A stretch of 64,000 nt of DNA from Microstegium vimineum (Eukaryota; Streptophyta; Magnoliopsida; Poales; Poaceae), in contig CM039122.1 in assembly GCA_022036555.1 (NCBI GenBank), forward strand, positions 46,613,600 to 46,677,599, in the 5' to 3' direction. The notes under the pieces are model-generated. The model searched no databases and was not told where the DNA came from. It saw only the letters and a list, made by a program, of their open reading frames with translations. The position numbers and the translations under genes are program-made. How positions within the stretch are numbered: the stretch's first letter is position 1; the number at the start of each line of letters is the position of its first letter. Positions 44,750 through 57,722 of the stretch are shown here, in pieces.

Positions 44750-47700
44750 CGACTTAATCCCAAACAAATGATTCAATTCTTAATTAGTCCGTCAGGTGTC
44801 ATCACTGTGCAGCGGGTCATTCACCTCTTTTCGAACAGGATCTCCTCATTACAAACATTGCAGAAGTAATACGATAAAAATTTTATTACATCAAAGTAGC
44901 GGAAATTTGGAGTTATATTACAAACCATAAGTTTTTGAAACATAACTTAAGTGTCATACGATAACATAGTATCAAGCTGTCGATAGAGTATAAACAAACA
45001 ACCGAAGTACTCTTGCCCAAGAGTCAAGCAAAGACAACTAATCTTCCTCATCCTCAACTGAAACAACGGTCATGCAGCACGAAGCCACACAGACCGGATT
45101 GGGACCCTCATCTGCAATAGGGGTTAACAAACCCTGAGTACGGGGTACTCAACAAGACTTATCCGACAAAAGAAAATATTTGGTCGACAAAAGGTATGCA
45201 AGTCATAGGATTCAAGGGGTGGTTTGCAAGAATAAAGTATTTTGCATAAATGAGCATTTATAAAAAAAATTGAAATTCATTTAATTCGTTTAAAAGATTA
45301 CTCAAGTACCAATCTAAATTTATGATTGATAACAGGGTAATAAACCATCCATGAAAGGAACCAACAAGTATCCAATTTAAGTTTCATTAACTACGATGTA
45401 AAAGAAAGGGTTATGTTTCCATATCCGAGGAACACGACGATTCGAACCGGTTTATCCCAGCTGGGGCTTCCCAATCACACGACATATACATCACTAAAGC
45501 ACACATATGACTACCTTTCCCTGGATCCTCTCGTCAAAACCGGGGTTCCGCCACCTGAGAGCACAGTACACCTCCATCCAGTTCGCTAACTTGGAGGGTA
45601 CACACTACTCTCGCTATCTCTCCACTCCCAGTGCGGTTTGACCGTTCTTAAGACGAGAATAGCCAGAGTCCGGCTTCCAAAAGTATGTGATAAGTACTCT
45701 AAAGTCACAACCCTTGGACATCTACAACGGCAAGGCCCTAACGACACAGTCGGAGAGAACCCGCTCACCAGACCCCGCTGATGGCTCTCCAACACCGTGT
45801 CCGCCCGGTCACGAATTATTACTTCCAACAACATTTCTTCCTCAAAAGAGCATAACCATTTGACAAAGAAATACGCTATGTGTAAGTGACAGGAAATTAC
45901 CTACTAGAAAACTCTAAGTATACTAAGCATTTTAGCCAAAAGTTTTCATCTTTAAACAAGTGACAAGGTAAAGGTACAAAAGTGCAAGGATAAGGCCATG
46001 CATCAAGTAGAAATTTAATAAAGTAGGAACAATGCAATAATAACCATAAGTGTATTTAAAGAAAACATTTTTAAATACAAGATAGGGTTTGAATGAACCG
46101 GGGCTTGCCTAAGTTGGAGGGATACACAAACTCGGGCTCTGATTCAACAAGAGAGAAATCCCCTTCACAAAAGGGATTATCCAACCCAACCAACAAACAA
46201 TCTATATGATAAAATGTCATGCTTTAGATGATGCTTGAATAGTAAACATGATGCTCAACACATACAAGCATGAACTTAAGAGATGATTAAAATAGATTAC
46301 AACCTTGAGTATAACTTTCCTTCATGAAAAAAAAGTTAAACTAAAGCATACATCAAGTTAATTAAACCATAATTAATCTGGTTATCCAGTTTAATAATTA
46401 TGTCCAAAAGAACTGAGCAAGAACCACTTCATCAAACATGTCTAACATGTGGCTGTCACTGGACAATTGACCATTAGCATCAAACAACCCAAAATCACTC
46501 AAAACCTAAAGTCATTAGGGTTGCTAATCAATTTATTATTAATTAAACAAATAGTAAAGTATAACAGATCATTCAAAAATTTCCAAACTTTTTGTACAGC
46601 AAGGTATCAGTGTATAAAGGTTACATAAAAATTCCCATAATTTTTGGAACATTGCACAAAGCATGAAAAAAATCATGGAAAAGTCATTTTTCAATTACTT
46701 TGAGCATTTTTATAGGATTAAAAATGTAATGAACATGGACATGTTATATTTTTCTTAAATACTACACATAACAGAGAGCATACACAATTTTTTACAGAAT
46801 TTATTTACGCACAAAATAAATACACAAAAATAACAAAAGTTACTACTGTGCAAAATAGGAAATAAAGAAAACTCTTCGCTGCTCTCACTGACACCTGGGT
46901 CCCGCATGTCAGTGTCCCCAAAACAGAGCAGCAGCGCCGACGACCAAAGAACATGGCGGCGCGTCGTCGGCGGTTAGCCAAACGTTCAACCGACTCATGC
47001 GCTGGACTCAGCACTTCATCCCGAACACAACGAGGTGCGGCACACCCATTTCCATCCCTCAGAAACGTCTCACCGGCGACGATGGCGGTGACCAGAGCTC
47101 GGCCGTGCGTACGCCGGCGAGTACAAGCATGCGCCGGAGAAACCAAGCACTGCGGAGGATTCGGGAAGCAACCACGAGCATAACGCACAACCGAAACGAG
47201 ACTAAAACCTACCGCAGAGACCTCACCGTCGGCAATGGCGACACTCCGCATGCGGCCGCACATACGCTGGCGTAAACAAGCCATAATCGGCTCAACCAAC
47301 AACCCCAGCATGCTAAGCGGCCCCCAAACAACGCGAAGCGCAAGAAAAACGAACCAAGAGCTAAATGCAACACCCTCGCCGACGGCCATGGCAGACGGCG
47401 GAGGTCTGCGTGACGTGTGCCGGCGAAACTGCACACGCGCTCGAACAACCAACACTTCGACAAGACTCAGGAAGACTTGGCGAAGCTAGCACAAGACCCA
47501 GACTCGAAAAAAAACCAACGAACGAGCTCTCATGGCAGTGAGTACCGACGCGGCGGTGCTGACACACCGGAGAGAACGCGAACCACAACTACGGTTCGGA
47601 ATTAGCTACAACTAGCTACTCGATGAGCACCAGGAGCTTACCCCGAACACAAAGCGCTTACTAACTCGGCCGGAGAGGAAGCAGAGCGAGCTGACGACGG

Positions 47701-48813
47701 AGACCGTGCCGGCAGAAATGGTGAGCAGGACGGCAACGACGGCGTTCCCGAAGTTGCAGACCACCAAAGGAGAAACGGCGAGGCGTTCGAGGATCAGCAA
47801 CGAACGAAGAACATGAAACAAGAAAGAGGGAAACAATGCGGCTCCTGGGTAGCTAGAACGACCGCGGACCAGAGCGGCGGCGCTCTCGCAGGAGATGGAG
47901 AAGACGGGGTTGCGCCGAGCAAACGAAGGCTCGGCGACTTCAACCCACCTACGCGGACGATGTACTAGACTAAGGCGAAAGCCATTGAGGTGGTTGGGAA
48001 GCTTGAAGGTGGCTGGAAAGCTCGTGCGAGCTCGGCGACGCGAAGTACAACGCTCGGCGGTGTGAGCAGAGCAGAACGTGCGGCGTTAGGGCGTGGAAAG
48101 AGAGGGCAGGGTGGACGACGTCCCGTTTTGAAGACGACAACGGGTTCGTGGTGATGCCACGCACGCGATGGAACGCGCGTCGCGGGCAGACGGCGAACGA
48201 TGGCATCGATAGCTGCCTGGACAGGTGTCGGCGCCATGGAACCGTTCGACATGCAGGTACTCGATGAATTGACTAAACTGTCCTTGGTACTTATTTGCAA
48301 TTTGCTCAAGCTTTCAAGGGTTTTCATGAAAAACTTAGAACACCAAAGTTTCTCCAAATTTCATGATCTACACTTTTGGTAATATGCACATTTTCAAATT
48401 CAGCCTAGAAATGAAAATGCATTTTTGGAAATTTGAAACCCTTTTTAAAAGAATTTCCCCCTTTTTAAAAACTCTAAAAACTTGAATAACACTTGAAAAA
48501 CTGTAAACACAACAAATGCAATTCACACAGAGATCTATCACATTGCTTCAACAACCATATGCAAATTCTTTATAGATTTTGAAAATCATGTTTAGGGTTG
48601 ATTCCACCCCCTTTTGGTAATTAGGGTTTGGATTAGAATTTGAAAGTTTGAATTTGAAAAGATGACCAACATTTACACATATGATCAAACACAACCAAGT
48701 AAACTCATTTTAGTTCAATTCATAACAAGGTTCTCAATCAAATGAATGATGCTTAATGCATACGATGACATGATCAAATTTTAATTAAGTGCTTAAACAC
48801 CAGGGGTGTTACA
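44750..48813 (-). repeat. 3' LTR of the chromovirus (left boundary approximate)
   Basis: On the minus strand it starts TGTAACACCCC at 48813, right after the purine tract. It then runs about 4 kb through AT-rich DNA, a GC-rich promoter-like block (46870-48250) and an AATAAA-type signal near 44880. The far end could not be fixed because the partner LTR is outside the window. Open frames inside it are not genes. Confidence 0.65.
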
Positions 48814-48828
48814 ACCCTTCCCCCTTAA
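48814..48828 (-). promoter_or_regulatory. Polypurine tract of the chromovirus
   Basis: The minus strand reads TTAAGGGGGAAGGGT directly before the LTR start TGTAACACC. This is the expected plus-strand priming site for reverse transcription. Confidence 0.8.
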
Positions 48829-48946
48829 AGAAATCTCGTCCCGAGATTTAAAGGTGAAACAAAGTAATGGAAAAGGAAACGTATCAAGAACTTTTCTTTT
48901 TCACATCATCCTTGTTACAACTATGACCAGGTCTTTACAAAACAGC

Positions 48947-49545
48947 TCAAGCTATAGAAGCATAAAACTCCGGGAAATTCTCTAAAAGATAATCTTCAGA
49001 TTCCCAAGTAGCTTCTTCTTCTGAGTGCTGGTTCCACTGAACCTTATAGAACTTGATGGTCTTGCGATGAGTAATTCGATCCTTTTGATCCAGAACCTTC
49101 ATAGGATACTCAGAGTATGTCACATCAGGTTCCAGTTGCACTCCTTCAACTTCCACGATCGTATCCTTAACTTGAAGACACTTCTTCAATTGGGATAAGT
49201 GAAACACATCATGAACGGCGAATAGAATGTTAGGCAATTTTAAACGATAAGCCACATTGCCAATGCGTTCCAGAACTGGGAATGGACCGACATAGCGAGG
49301 GGCCAACTTGCCTTTCACTCCAAACCGTGAGACTCCTTTCATAGGTGAGACCTTCAGATAAACATGATCTCCCGACTCAAACTGTAAAGGACCCCTCCGT
49401 TTATCAGCATAACTCTTTTGCCTAGATTGGGCGATCTCAAGATTAATGCGAATCTGCTTAACTTTATCTTCCGCTTCCTTAACTATGTCGACACCAAAGA
49501 ACTCTCATTCTCTAGGTTCCCACCAATTAAGAGGAGTTCTACAAC
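48947..49545 (-). pseudogene. Chromovirus pol C-terminus with chromodomain
   Basis: The end of the integrase (His-Val-Tyr-Leu-Lys-Val-Ser-Pro-Met-Lys-Gly, then Leu-Ala-Pro-Arg-Tyr-Val-Gly-Pro-Phe) is followed by a chromodomain with Lys-Val-Gln-Trp-Asn...Glu-Glu-Ala-Thr-Trp-Glu-Ser-Glu near the stop at 48947. In intact relatives this domain directs integration to particular chromatin. The reading frame continues across the copia insertion at 59495, so it is one split gene. A TGA is also visible near 49505. Confidence 0.85.
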
Positions 49546-50404
49546 CCCGATGAAAGGTCCTATCCCAAGGCTAGAGGGGGGGTGAATAGCCTAAATTGGA
49601 AACTTAAAACAAACTCAACAACAAGTTAGATACAAAAGAGGCGAAGCTTGTCTTGCACTAGCAAACTAAAGGGATGCGAAGCCTTCTAACCACAATTTCT
49701 ATCCTAATATACCTCTAAGATCACTCAAATCCTACTCAAGTCTAGTAGCCCTCTAGGCACAACCTAATATACTAAGATAAGAAAGAATAAGGTAATGCAA
49801 AGATAGGGAGAGTGTTAATACCGTCGTGTCGAGGTAAAGAACCAATCAAGTGTTCTCCAATCAATACAATCAAACACAATGATGAACAAAAGATTGACAC
49901 TTGATTTTTCTCCCGAGGTTCACTAGTTTGCCAACTAGCTACGTCCCCGTTGTGTCGGCTTACTCACTTGGAGGTTCACGCGCTAATTGGCATCACGCCA
50001 AACCCGTCACCGGGTGCCGCACAACCAACACAAGATGAGGGCACTCAAAGACACGAGCAATTCGCTAGAGTTACCTTTGCGATCTCCCGCGGGGAAGGCA
50101 TAAGAACCCCTCACAATCAACTTGTAGTCGACGAAGCACAATCACCAAGCTTCTCGATCTACCTCCGCTGCTCCAAACCGTCTAGGTGATGGCAATCACC
50201 AAGAGCAACAAGAAATCCGCAGCGAGAACGCCTCCCAAGTGCCACTAGATGCAAGCTATATGCGAAATGCACTTGGATCACTCAATCTCTTTTGGAAATC
50301 CACTAACCAAGCATGGAGATGAGTGGGAGGGAGTTTGCTCAGCTCAAAGGAGTCTCAAGATGTTCAAATGTGCGAGAGAGAACCTCCCCTAGCCGGCCAA
50401 CACA

Positions 50405-50412
50405 TATTTATA
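50405..50412 (-). promoter_or_regulatory. TATA box of the Sirevirus LTR
   Basis: The minus strand reads TATAAATA in an otherwise mixed context. The equivalent site in the 5' LTR is 58586-58579. It separates the presumed U3 (with the motif array) from R. Confidence 0.7.
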
Positions 50413-50452
50413 GACCCCCTCAAAGTTTCTAGTCGTTACCCTGTTAAGTTGG

Positions 50453-50876
50453 CGACGGACGCTCGACACGGGGGCGACGGACGCTCCGTCGCTAGCGTCC
50501 GACGCACTGTCAGAACTAGTCGTTGGGCGGCTTCACGGCCGACGGACGCTCCGTCGCCAGCGTCCGACGCTCTGTCAGAACTAGCCGTTAGAAAGCTTCA
50601 CGGACGACGGACTCTCCACGCCAGCGTCCGACGCTCTGACCTCCAGCGTCCGGCGCCTGTCCTCAATCTGCCCGCTTGCAGAGCTCTCTGGAAGCCCGAC
50701 GGACGCTCCACTCGTTTTGCGACGGACGCTGCGCCTTAGCGTCCGACGCCCTCTGACTTTTCTTCTGGAGCTTATGAGTGCCCGACGGACGCTTTGAGTT
50801 CACAGACCTAGTGTCCGACGCCATCGTCCGTTTCGTCGGACAGCGTCCGACGCCCTTTTCTTCAGCGTCCGACGCC
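50453..50876. repeat. GCGTCCGACGC / GACGGACGCT motif array in the LTR
   Basis: In about 420 bp I count six exact AGCGTCCGACGC and six exact GACGGACGCT (opposite orientation), plus three one-base variants. Neighbouring units such as GACGGACGCTCCGTCGC can pair with themselves. The array ends about 40 bp upstream of the TATA box on the element strand. The 5' LTR has the same array at 58627-59029. Confidence 0.9.
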
Positions 50877-51339
50877 CTTTCTGCGTCTCTGCTTTTTCAC
50901 CTTTGCTCTCAGTTTCCAAGCACTAAGATACCTCGTTAGTGAACACTACTTGGCATGTTTTACTTGACATTTAGCATGGTGTATATCACTAGGTCCTAGA
51001 TGCACATGCAATAGAGATAACACCTAGTGGCACTCGACAAACCGCAATCACTTTTGCATTTCCCCTCTTAATAGTACGGTTGTCTAACCTAAATGTGATC
51101 ACACCCGCTTGGTGTCTTGATCACCATAAGAAAAACCCTAGCATATACCTTTGCCTTGTTTAGCTTAGGATCATTCCACTTCCCTTCTTCTCCAAGTGTG
51201 AGCTTTAGGTTTCCACCACCTTTGCTTGCTCCACCACTTGTTATCATTTTCAACGAGAGTACTGGACCTACTCAAACACTTAGAGCTAGGTTAGTACTTA
51301 GGCTTCATCAATTACCAAAATCACTATGGAGTCTTCAAT

Positions 51340-51965
51340 CTCCCCCTGTTTGGTAATTGATGACAACCCGATATAAATGATAGGAAATATGATTTTGAGT
51401 CCTCACAAGGTTTGCAAGTGTTTTACTCCCCCTACATATGTGCACTTCTTATGATTATGAGTCAAAGCTTTGCACATATGCTTGAATAGATCTTTTAGTA
51501 AGGGTAAACTACTTGCAAACTATGACATGATGCTAAGGTATAAGAAATGGACCTTTGAAGCGTGATACCAATCGAAGTGCGCCAAAAATACCTTCCTTAG
51601 CAACATGGTTAGCTCGATACCAATTGAAGGATATGAAAAATATCTATGATTCTAGATAACATCTATACATGCTAGTGATCAATTCAACAATCAAGATTAT
51701 ACTAGGCATGTACCACACAAGCAAGTCATATTGAATTGAAGTACAATGCAAGCAAACATATGTGTGAATGCACATTCAAATGCAACAACTTGTTCATAGG
51801 CTTGCTCCCCCTACTTGTGTGCTCAAATTTTAATTTTTCACTTCCAAAACATATCCCTCTTTTTATTTCATATCACTTTCTCTCCCCCTTTCACTTTCTC
51901 TCACTTTCTCTCTACTTTCTCTTCTCTCCCCCTTTCTTCTTTATATCTATCATTTTCTCTCCCCC
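51340..51965 (-). promoter_or_regulatory. Multiple polypurine-tract cores before the Sirevirus 3' LTR
   Basis: CTCCCCC (GGGGGAG on the element strand) occurs at 51340-51346, 51426-51432, 51805-51811, 51892-51898, 51926-51932 and 51959-51965. The first abuts the 3' LTR and is the likely working tract. Multiple tracts of this kind are a published hallmark of Sireviruses. Confidence 0.75.
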
Positions 51966-52405
51966 TTTGGCATAAATTACCACAAAAGGGACTACTTGTT
52001 GTAGTTATATCAAGTCAATTCATAAAGGAGGTGGGGATTAACCATTTTTGTTTATTCTAGATCACTTGTCCTATATATTTAACACGGTTTAAACCATGGA
52101 CAAGCTTTTTCACACATCTTACAATGGTTATCTTATCCATGTTGGTTAAATATAAGAGCAGATGTTCTAGGCGAAACATGTGAAGGTGCAAGCTTATCAA
52201 CATGCCATATGATACCACTTGGACAAACAAGTCAAAGAAGCAAGAGTGGTAGCATATGCACATACATAACATTTTATTTTTCATGAATGAGCCTAAATGA
52301 GTGATGTCTATATGTTCTACACAAGTCTAGCAAAGGATGAATGCACATGTCAAACAATTGTACCTTGCTATCTTGGAGTAGAGGCATGTCATAAGTGGGG
52401 TTGCA

Positions 52406-55400
52406 TCAACTCATGTTGGAGAAATCCAAGATATTCAACTCATTCCTTAACTTGCAAAATCTCTTCTCATCAAGTGGCTTGGTGAATATGTCGGCTAATT
52501 GATCATCGGTGCCCACATTGTCAATGAAAATGTCACCCTTTTGTTGATGATCTCTTATGAAATGGTGTCTCACATCTATGTGCTTTGTTCTAGAGTGTTG
52601 GATGGGATTGCTTGTAAGCTTTACCGCACTTTCATTATCACATAGCAAGGGAATCTTCTTGAATTTGATTCCATAATCCTTCAAGGTGGCCTTCATCCAT
52701 AATAGTTGTGCACAACAACTCCCCGCCCTAATGTATTCGGCTTCGGCGGTAGAGAGTGCCACACTATTTTGCTTCTTGGATGACCATGAGACTAGTGATC
52801 TTTCCAAGAGTTGACATGTTCCACTAGTACTCTTCCTATCAACCTTGCATCCCGCATAATCGGAGTCTGAATATCCAATCAATTCAAATCTTGACCCCTT
52901 GGGAAACCATAATCCAACCTCTTGTGTATGCTTTAAATATCTCAATATCCTCTTTGTGGCTTTCAAATGACTCTCTCTAGAAGATGCTTGAAATCTAGCA
53001 CACATGCATACACTAAACATGATATCCGGTCGTGATGCGGTTACATAGAGTAGACTTCCAATCATTGACCGATATAGTGTTTGCTCAACCATCATGCCAC
53101 TTGTGTTACTATCCAAGTGTCCATTTGTCCCCATGGGAGTACTAATGCTTTTAGCATCTTCTAATCCAAACTTCTTGATCATATCCTTGACGTACTTGCC
53201 TTGACTCACAAATGTACCATTCTTCATTTGCTTGATTTGGAGTCCAAGAAAGTAACTAAGTTCGCCAATCATGGACATCTCAAATTCATTTGCCATCATT
53301 TCACCAAACTCTTCACAAAAATCTTGATTTGTAGACCCAAAGATAATGTCATCCACATAGATTTGCAAGACAAACAAGTCACTTCCAATTTTCTTAGTGA
53401 ATAGAGTGGTGTCAACCAAACCAATCTTGAATCCCTTAGAGAGGAGAAAACTTCTCAACCTCTCATACCATGCTCTAGGTGCTTGCTTCAATCCATAGAG
53501 AGCTTTCTTGAGCTTGAATACATGGTTGGGCTTCTTTATATCTTCAAATCCGGGTGGTTGCTCAACATACACTTCCTCATTGATGTACCCATTCAAGAAT
53601 GCACTTTTGACATCCATTTGGTACAACTTGATGTTATGTGCACAAGCATAGGCTAATAGAATCCTTATTGCCTCTAATCTTGCCACCGGAGCATATGTTT
53701 CTCCAAAGTCAAGACCCTCAACTTGAGTGTACCCTTGTGCAACTAGTCTTGCTTTGTTTCTCACTACTATTCCATCTTGATCTTGCTTGTTTTTGAATAC
53801 CCATTTGGTTCCAATGACATTGTGATTTCTTGGTCTATCCACTAGTTCCCAAACTTGATTTCTTGTGAAGTTGTTAAGTTCTTCATGCATAGCATTTATC
53901 CAATCCACATCCTTCAGAGCTTCATCAATCTTGGTTGGCTCAAATGATGAGACAAAAGAGTAATGCTCACAAAATGAAGCCAATCTTGATATTGTTTGAA
54001 CACCACTTTGAATGCCTCCAATAACTTGATCTAGAGGATGATCTCTTGCAATATTAGTAGGTTGGAGTACTTGCATGTGAGAATCTTGAGCATTTGATTG
54101 AGATGATGATGGACTAGCCTCTTGTTGATCTTGAACTTGAGCTTCACTAGCATTTGCTTGATCTTGATTTTGAGATCCACTTGTTTCTTCTTGTAAGGGG
54201 ATGGACACTTGATCTTCATCTTCATCTTGTACTTGTCTTGGTCTAATGTCACCAATATCCATATCTTTCATTGCATTGACCAATTTGTCACCTCTCACAT
54301 CATCCAAGTTTTCTTGTTCATCTTGAGAGCCTTGTGTTTCATCAAATTCCACATCATGCACTTCCTCAAGACTTCCACTAGATGAGTTCCATACTCTATA
54401 AGCCTTGCTTGATGTAGAGTAACCAAGTAGAAATCCCTCATCACATTTCTTCTCAAACTTGCTTAGTCTTGTTCCTTTCTTCAATATGTAGCATTTGCAC
54501 CCAAATACCCGAAAGTAAGCAATATTTGGCTTTCTTCCATTCAATAGTTCATATGGAGTCTTCTCAAGCATCCCATGACAATAGAGACGGTTGCTAGAGT
54601 AGCAAGCCGTGTTGATAGCTTCGGCCCAAAAAGAATGACTCACATTGTATTCGCTCAACATTGATCTTGCCATGTCAATCAAGGTTCTATTCTTTCTTTC
54701 AACTATCCCATTTGATTGTGGAGTGTACTTTGGAGAGAATTGATGATTGATTCCAAAGTCATCACAAAGTTCATCAATTCTTGTGTTCTTGAACTCACTT
54801 CCATTGTCACTTCTTACTCTCTTGATAGTTGTTTCAAACTCATTATGGCATCTCTTGACAAATGTCTTGAAGATATCAAATGTGTCACTCTTGTCACTTA
54901 AGAAGAATACCCATGTGTATCTTGTGAAGTCATCAACTATCACAAAACCATATTTGTTCCCACCAATGCTTGCATATGTAGTTGGCCCAAAGAGACCCAT
55001 GTGTAATAACTCAAATGCTTTGCTTGTACTCATGATGCTCTTCTTTGGATGAGTGTTGCCAACTTGCTTTCCGGCTTAACATGCACTACATAGCTTGTCC
55101 TTTTCAAATGTGACATCCTTCAAACCTCTCACTAGATCATGTTTGACTAACTTGTTCAATTGCTTCATGCCAACATGTCCAAGTCTTCTATGCCATAGCC
55201 AACCCATGCTTGATTTGGTGATGAGACATGTTGAGAGTTGAGTCTCACTAGCATTGAAATTAACAAGATATAGGTTCTCATACCGAAAACCCTTGAAGAT
55301 CATATTAGAGCCATCCACACTTATGATTTCCACATCCTCCACTCCAAATATGCACTTGAAACCGAGATCACATAGTTGAGCCACCGACAATAAGTTGAAC

Positions 55401-57664
55401 TCAAGCCTTTCAACTAGAAGCACATTGCTTATGCTAAGATCATTTGAGATAGCAATCTTTCCAAGCCCTTTCACCTTGCCTTTTCCATTATCACCAAATG
55501 TGATATTATCAAATCCATGGTCACTATCTAGGTTGATTGAGTTGAACATTCTTCCATCTCCGGTCATGTGTTGAGTGCACCCACTATCAAGCACCCAATG
55601 CCTCCCTCCGGCTTTGTAATTGACCTACAATAGAGATTAATTCTTTTTAGGTACCTAAACTTGCTTGGGTCCTCCAAAGTTAGTTACCAATGATCTTGGT
55701 ACCCAAATGGACTTCTTGGAAGCCATCCATGGTGCACCAACAAACTTGGCATGAACACCATTAGTACCCTTGGAAAGAACATATAATGAATCAACTCTAA
55801 TAGAGGATATTTCTTGCTTGGCCTTCTTGTTCTTGCATGCTTGCTCATTGTGACCAACTTGCTTGCAAATCTTGCAATAGCTACTGGTGTTCTTCACAAA
55901 ACGAGTTTTATGAGAAACAAAAGTGGCCTTGCCTTTCTTGGGGGTATAGCTCAATCCCTCTTTGTAAAGAGATGCTCTTTGGCTACCCAAGCACATAAGC
56001 AAGCGGTCCTCACCTCCATAAGCCTTAGCTAAGGAGTGATTGAGCTTTGTAACCTCCTTCTTGAGTGTTTCATTTTCAACCATTAGTGAGGCATCACAAG
56101 TAGAGCCATCACTAGTAGATGAAGTAGAAGTGGTAGTGCTAAAAGAGGGGTTAGTGGGAGCAACAATAATAGGAGCATATAATGATTCATCAATAATATC
56201 ACACGTAATTCCCATGTCACATGTTTGAACAATCTCTTTCTTACTTTGATCTAAGAGAGAGGAATGAGCTCTTTCAAGCTTAGTGTGAGACTTCACTAGC
56301 TTCTCATGGGCTTCCATTAGCCTCTCATGAGATGCTACGGCCTCATCAAGGTTTTGCTCAAGAGCCACATTGGTCTTGCGCAATTCCTTGCATTCCTTCC
56401 TCTTCTTATCTATGTATTCTTTAGCTTGTTCAAGCATGTCCATGAGTTCCTCCTTTGAGGGATCCTCACTATCACTATCGCTCTCACTCTCATTTTCATC
56501 ATGAGAAAGTACCTTAGTGGATTTGGCCATCAAGCATGTCGATGAAGTGTCAAATAGAGAGATCTTGTCCCTCATTGCAATGCTTGCAAAAGCCTTATTC
56601 TTGGTGGATGTCTTATTTTCTTGATCATCATCTTCACCACTAGAAGCATCACTATCCCATGTCACAATGTGAGAATACCCCTTCTTCTTCTTCTTGTCAA
56701 AGGTGGGATTCTTCTCTTTCTTGTCTCTTTTCTTGTGATCATCATCATCCTTGTCGCTATTGTATGGGCAATGAGCAATGAGATGATCAAAGCTTCCACA
56801 CTTGAAGCACTTCCTTGGCTCATCAAAGTTCTTGGAAGATGGTCTCTTCCTTCTTGCATGATGTCCCTTCTTCTTCATGAATCTTCCAAACTTTCTCACA
56901 AGGAGAGCCATTTCTTCTTCATCAATCTCACTATCACTTGAGCCTTCATCTTCACTAGATTCTTCAACCTTGGCTTTGCCCTTGCTCTTGTGTGATGAAG
57001 TAGCTTTGAAAGCTATGCTCTTCTTCTTCTCATCTTTCTTTTCTTCTTTCTTGACATCTTTTTCTTTGTTGTCCCGGTAAGCTTCTTGTGTCATCACATC
57101 TCCCAAGACTTGGTTGGGAGTCACGGTGTCCAATCCACCTCTCACAATCAAGGTCACAAGAGTCTCAAACCGAGATGGGAGACTTCTCAAGAACTTGTGA
57201 GAAAAGTCCTTGTTCTCAACCTTCTCTCCGAGGGCCGTGAGGTCATTGACTAGCACTTGTAGCCTATGGAACATCTCCGGCACATTCTCATCATCCTCCA
57301 TCTTGAAACTTGCAAACTTTTCTTTGAGGATGTATGCCTTTGCACTCTTGACGGCTTGGGTGCCTTCAAATGATTCTTCTAGCTTCTTCCAAGCCTCATG
57401 AGCACTCTCCAGATTCTTGATTTGCTCAAACACTTTTTCATCAAGTGCCTCATGAATGGCACTTAGAGCAATATCATTGTGTTGCAACTTTTCTTCCTCT
57501 TGCGGAGTGGGAGCTTCCTCATCTTCAACCTCAAACTTTTTGTCCACCACAAGCCACACCTTTCTACTAATTGACTTGATGTGAGCGGTCATCTTGACTT
57601 TCCAATAGCCATAGTTGGTGCCATCGAACTTGGGTGGTTTCTTCATGTTGTTGATTTGAGCCAT
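52406..57664 (-). pseudogene. Sirevirus gag-pol, nearly intact but inactivated
   Basis: Gag begins at 57664 and is about 670 codons. It has a CCHC knuckle (Cys-Phe-Lys-Cys...His-x-x-x-x-Cys) near 56815-56774 and a long coiled-coil, acidic C-terminal half. The protease (Asp-Ser-Gly-Cys-Thr-Gln-His) starts near 55590. Integrase, reverse transcriptase (Tyr-Val-Asp-Asp near 53352) and RNase H follow in one frame to 52406. Stops at 55655-55657 (TAG where Trp is expected), 55637, 55625 and 55076-55078 (TAA for an expected Gln codon) interrupt it. The two middle ones may reflect the natural gag-pol junction of this lineage. The first integrase aspartate, in the His-Met-Asp-Leu-Phe-Gly-Pro motif, is Gly at 54995-54997. 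Reverse transcriptase and RNase H residues look intact. Confidence 0.9.
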
Positions 57665-57722
57665 GATCACACCGTAGGTTGTTAAGCCTCAAATTGACGG
57701 TGAACTAGGCTCCGATACCACT

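Larger units (their letters stand above)
49551..51337 (-). repeat. 3' LTR of the Sirevirus-type element
   Basis: On the element strand it starts TGAAGACTCC and ends GGACCTTTCA. It has an extra 22-bp piece in the motif array against the other LTR. Confidence 0.93.

Noticed and set aside
46805..47455. 216-codon minus-strand ORF
   Set aside because: Lies inside the GC-rich block of the chromovirus 3' LTR and has no domain.
50323..50739. 138-codon plus-strand ORF
   Set aside because: Runs through the LTR motif array; its repetitive translation reflects the DNA repeat, not a protein.
50453..50876. CRISPR-like regular repeat array
   Set aside because: Short motifs in both orientations with irregular spacing inside a plant LTR; no unique spacers and no bacterial context.
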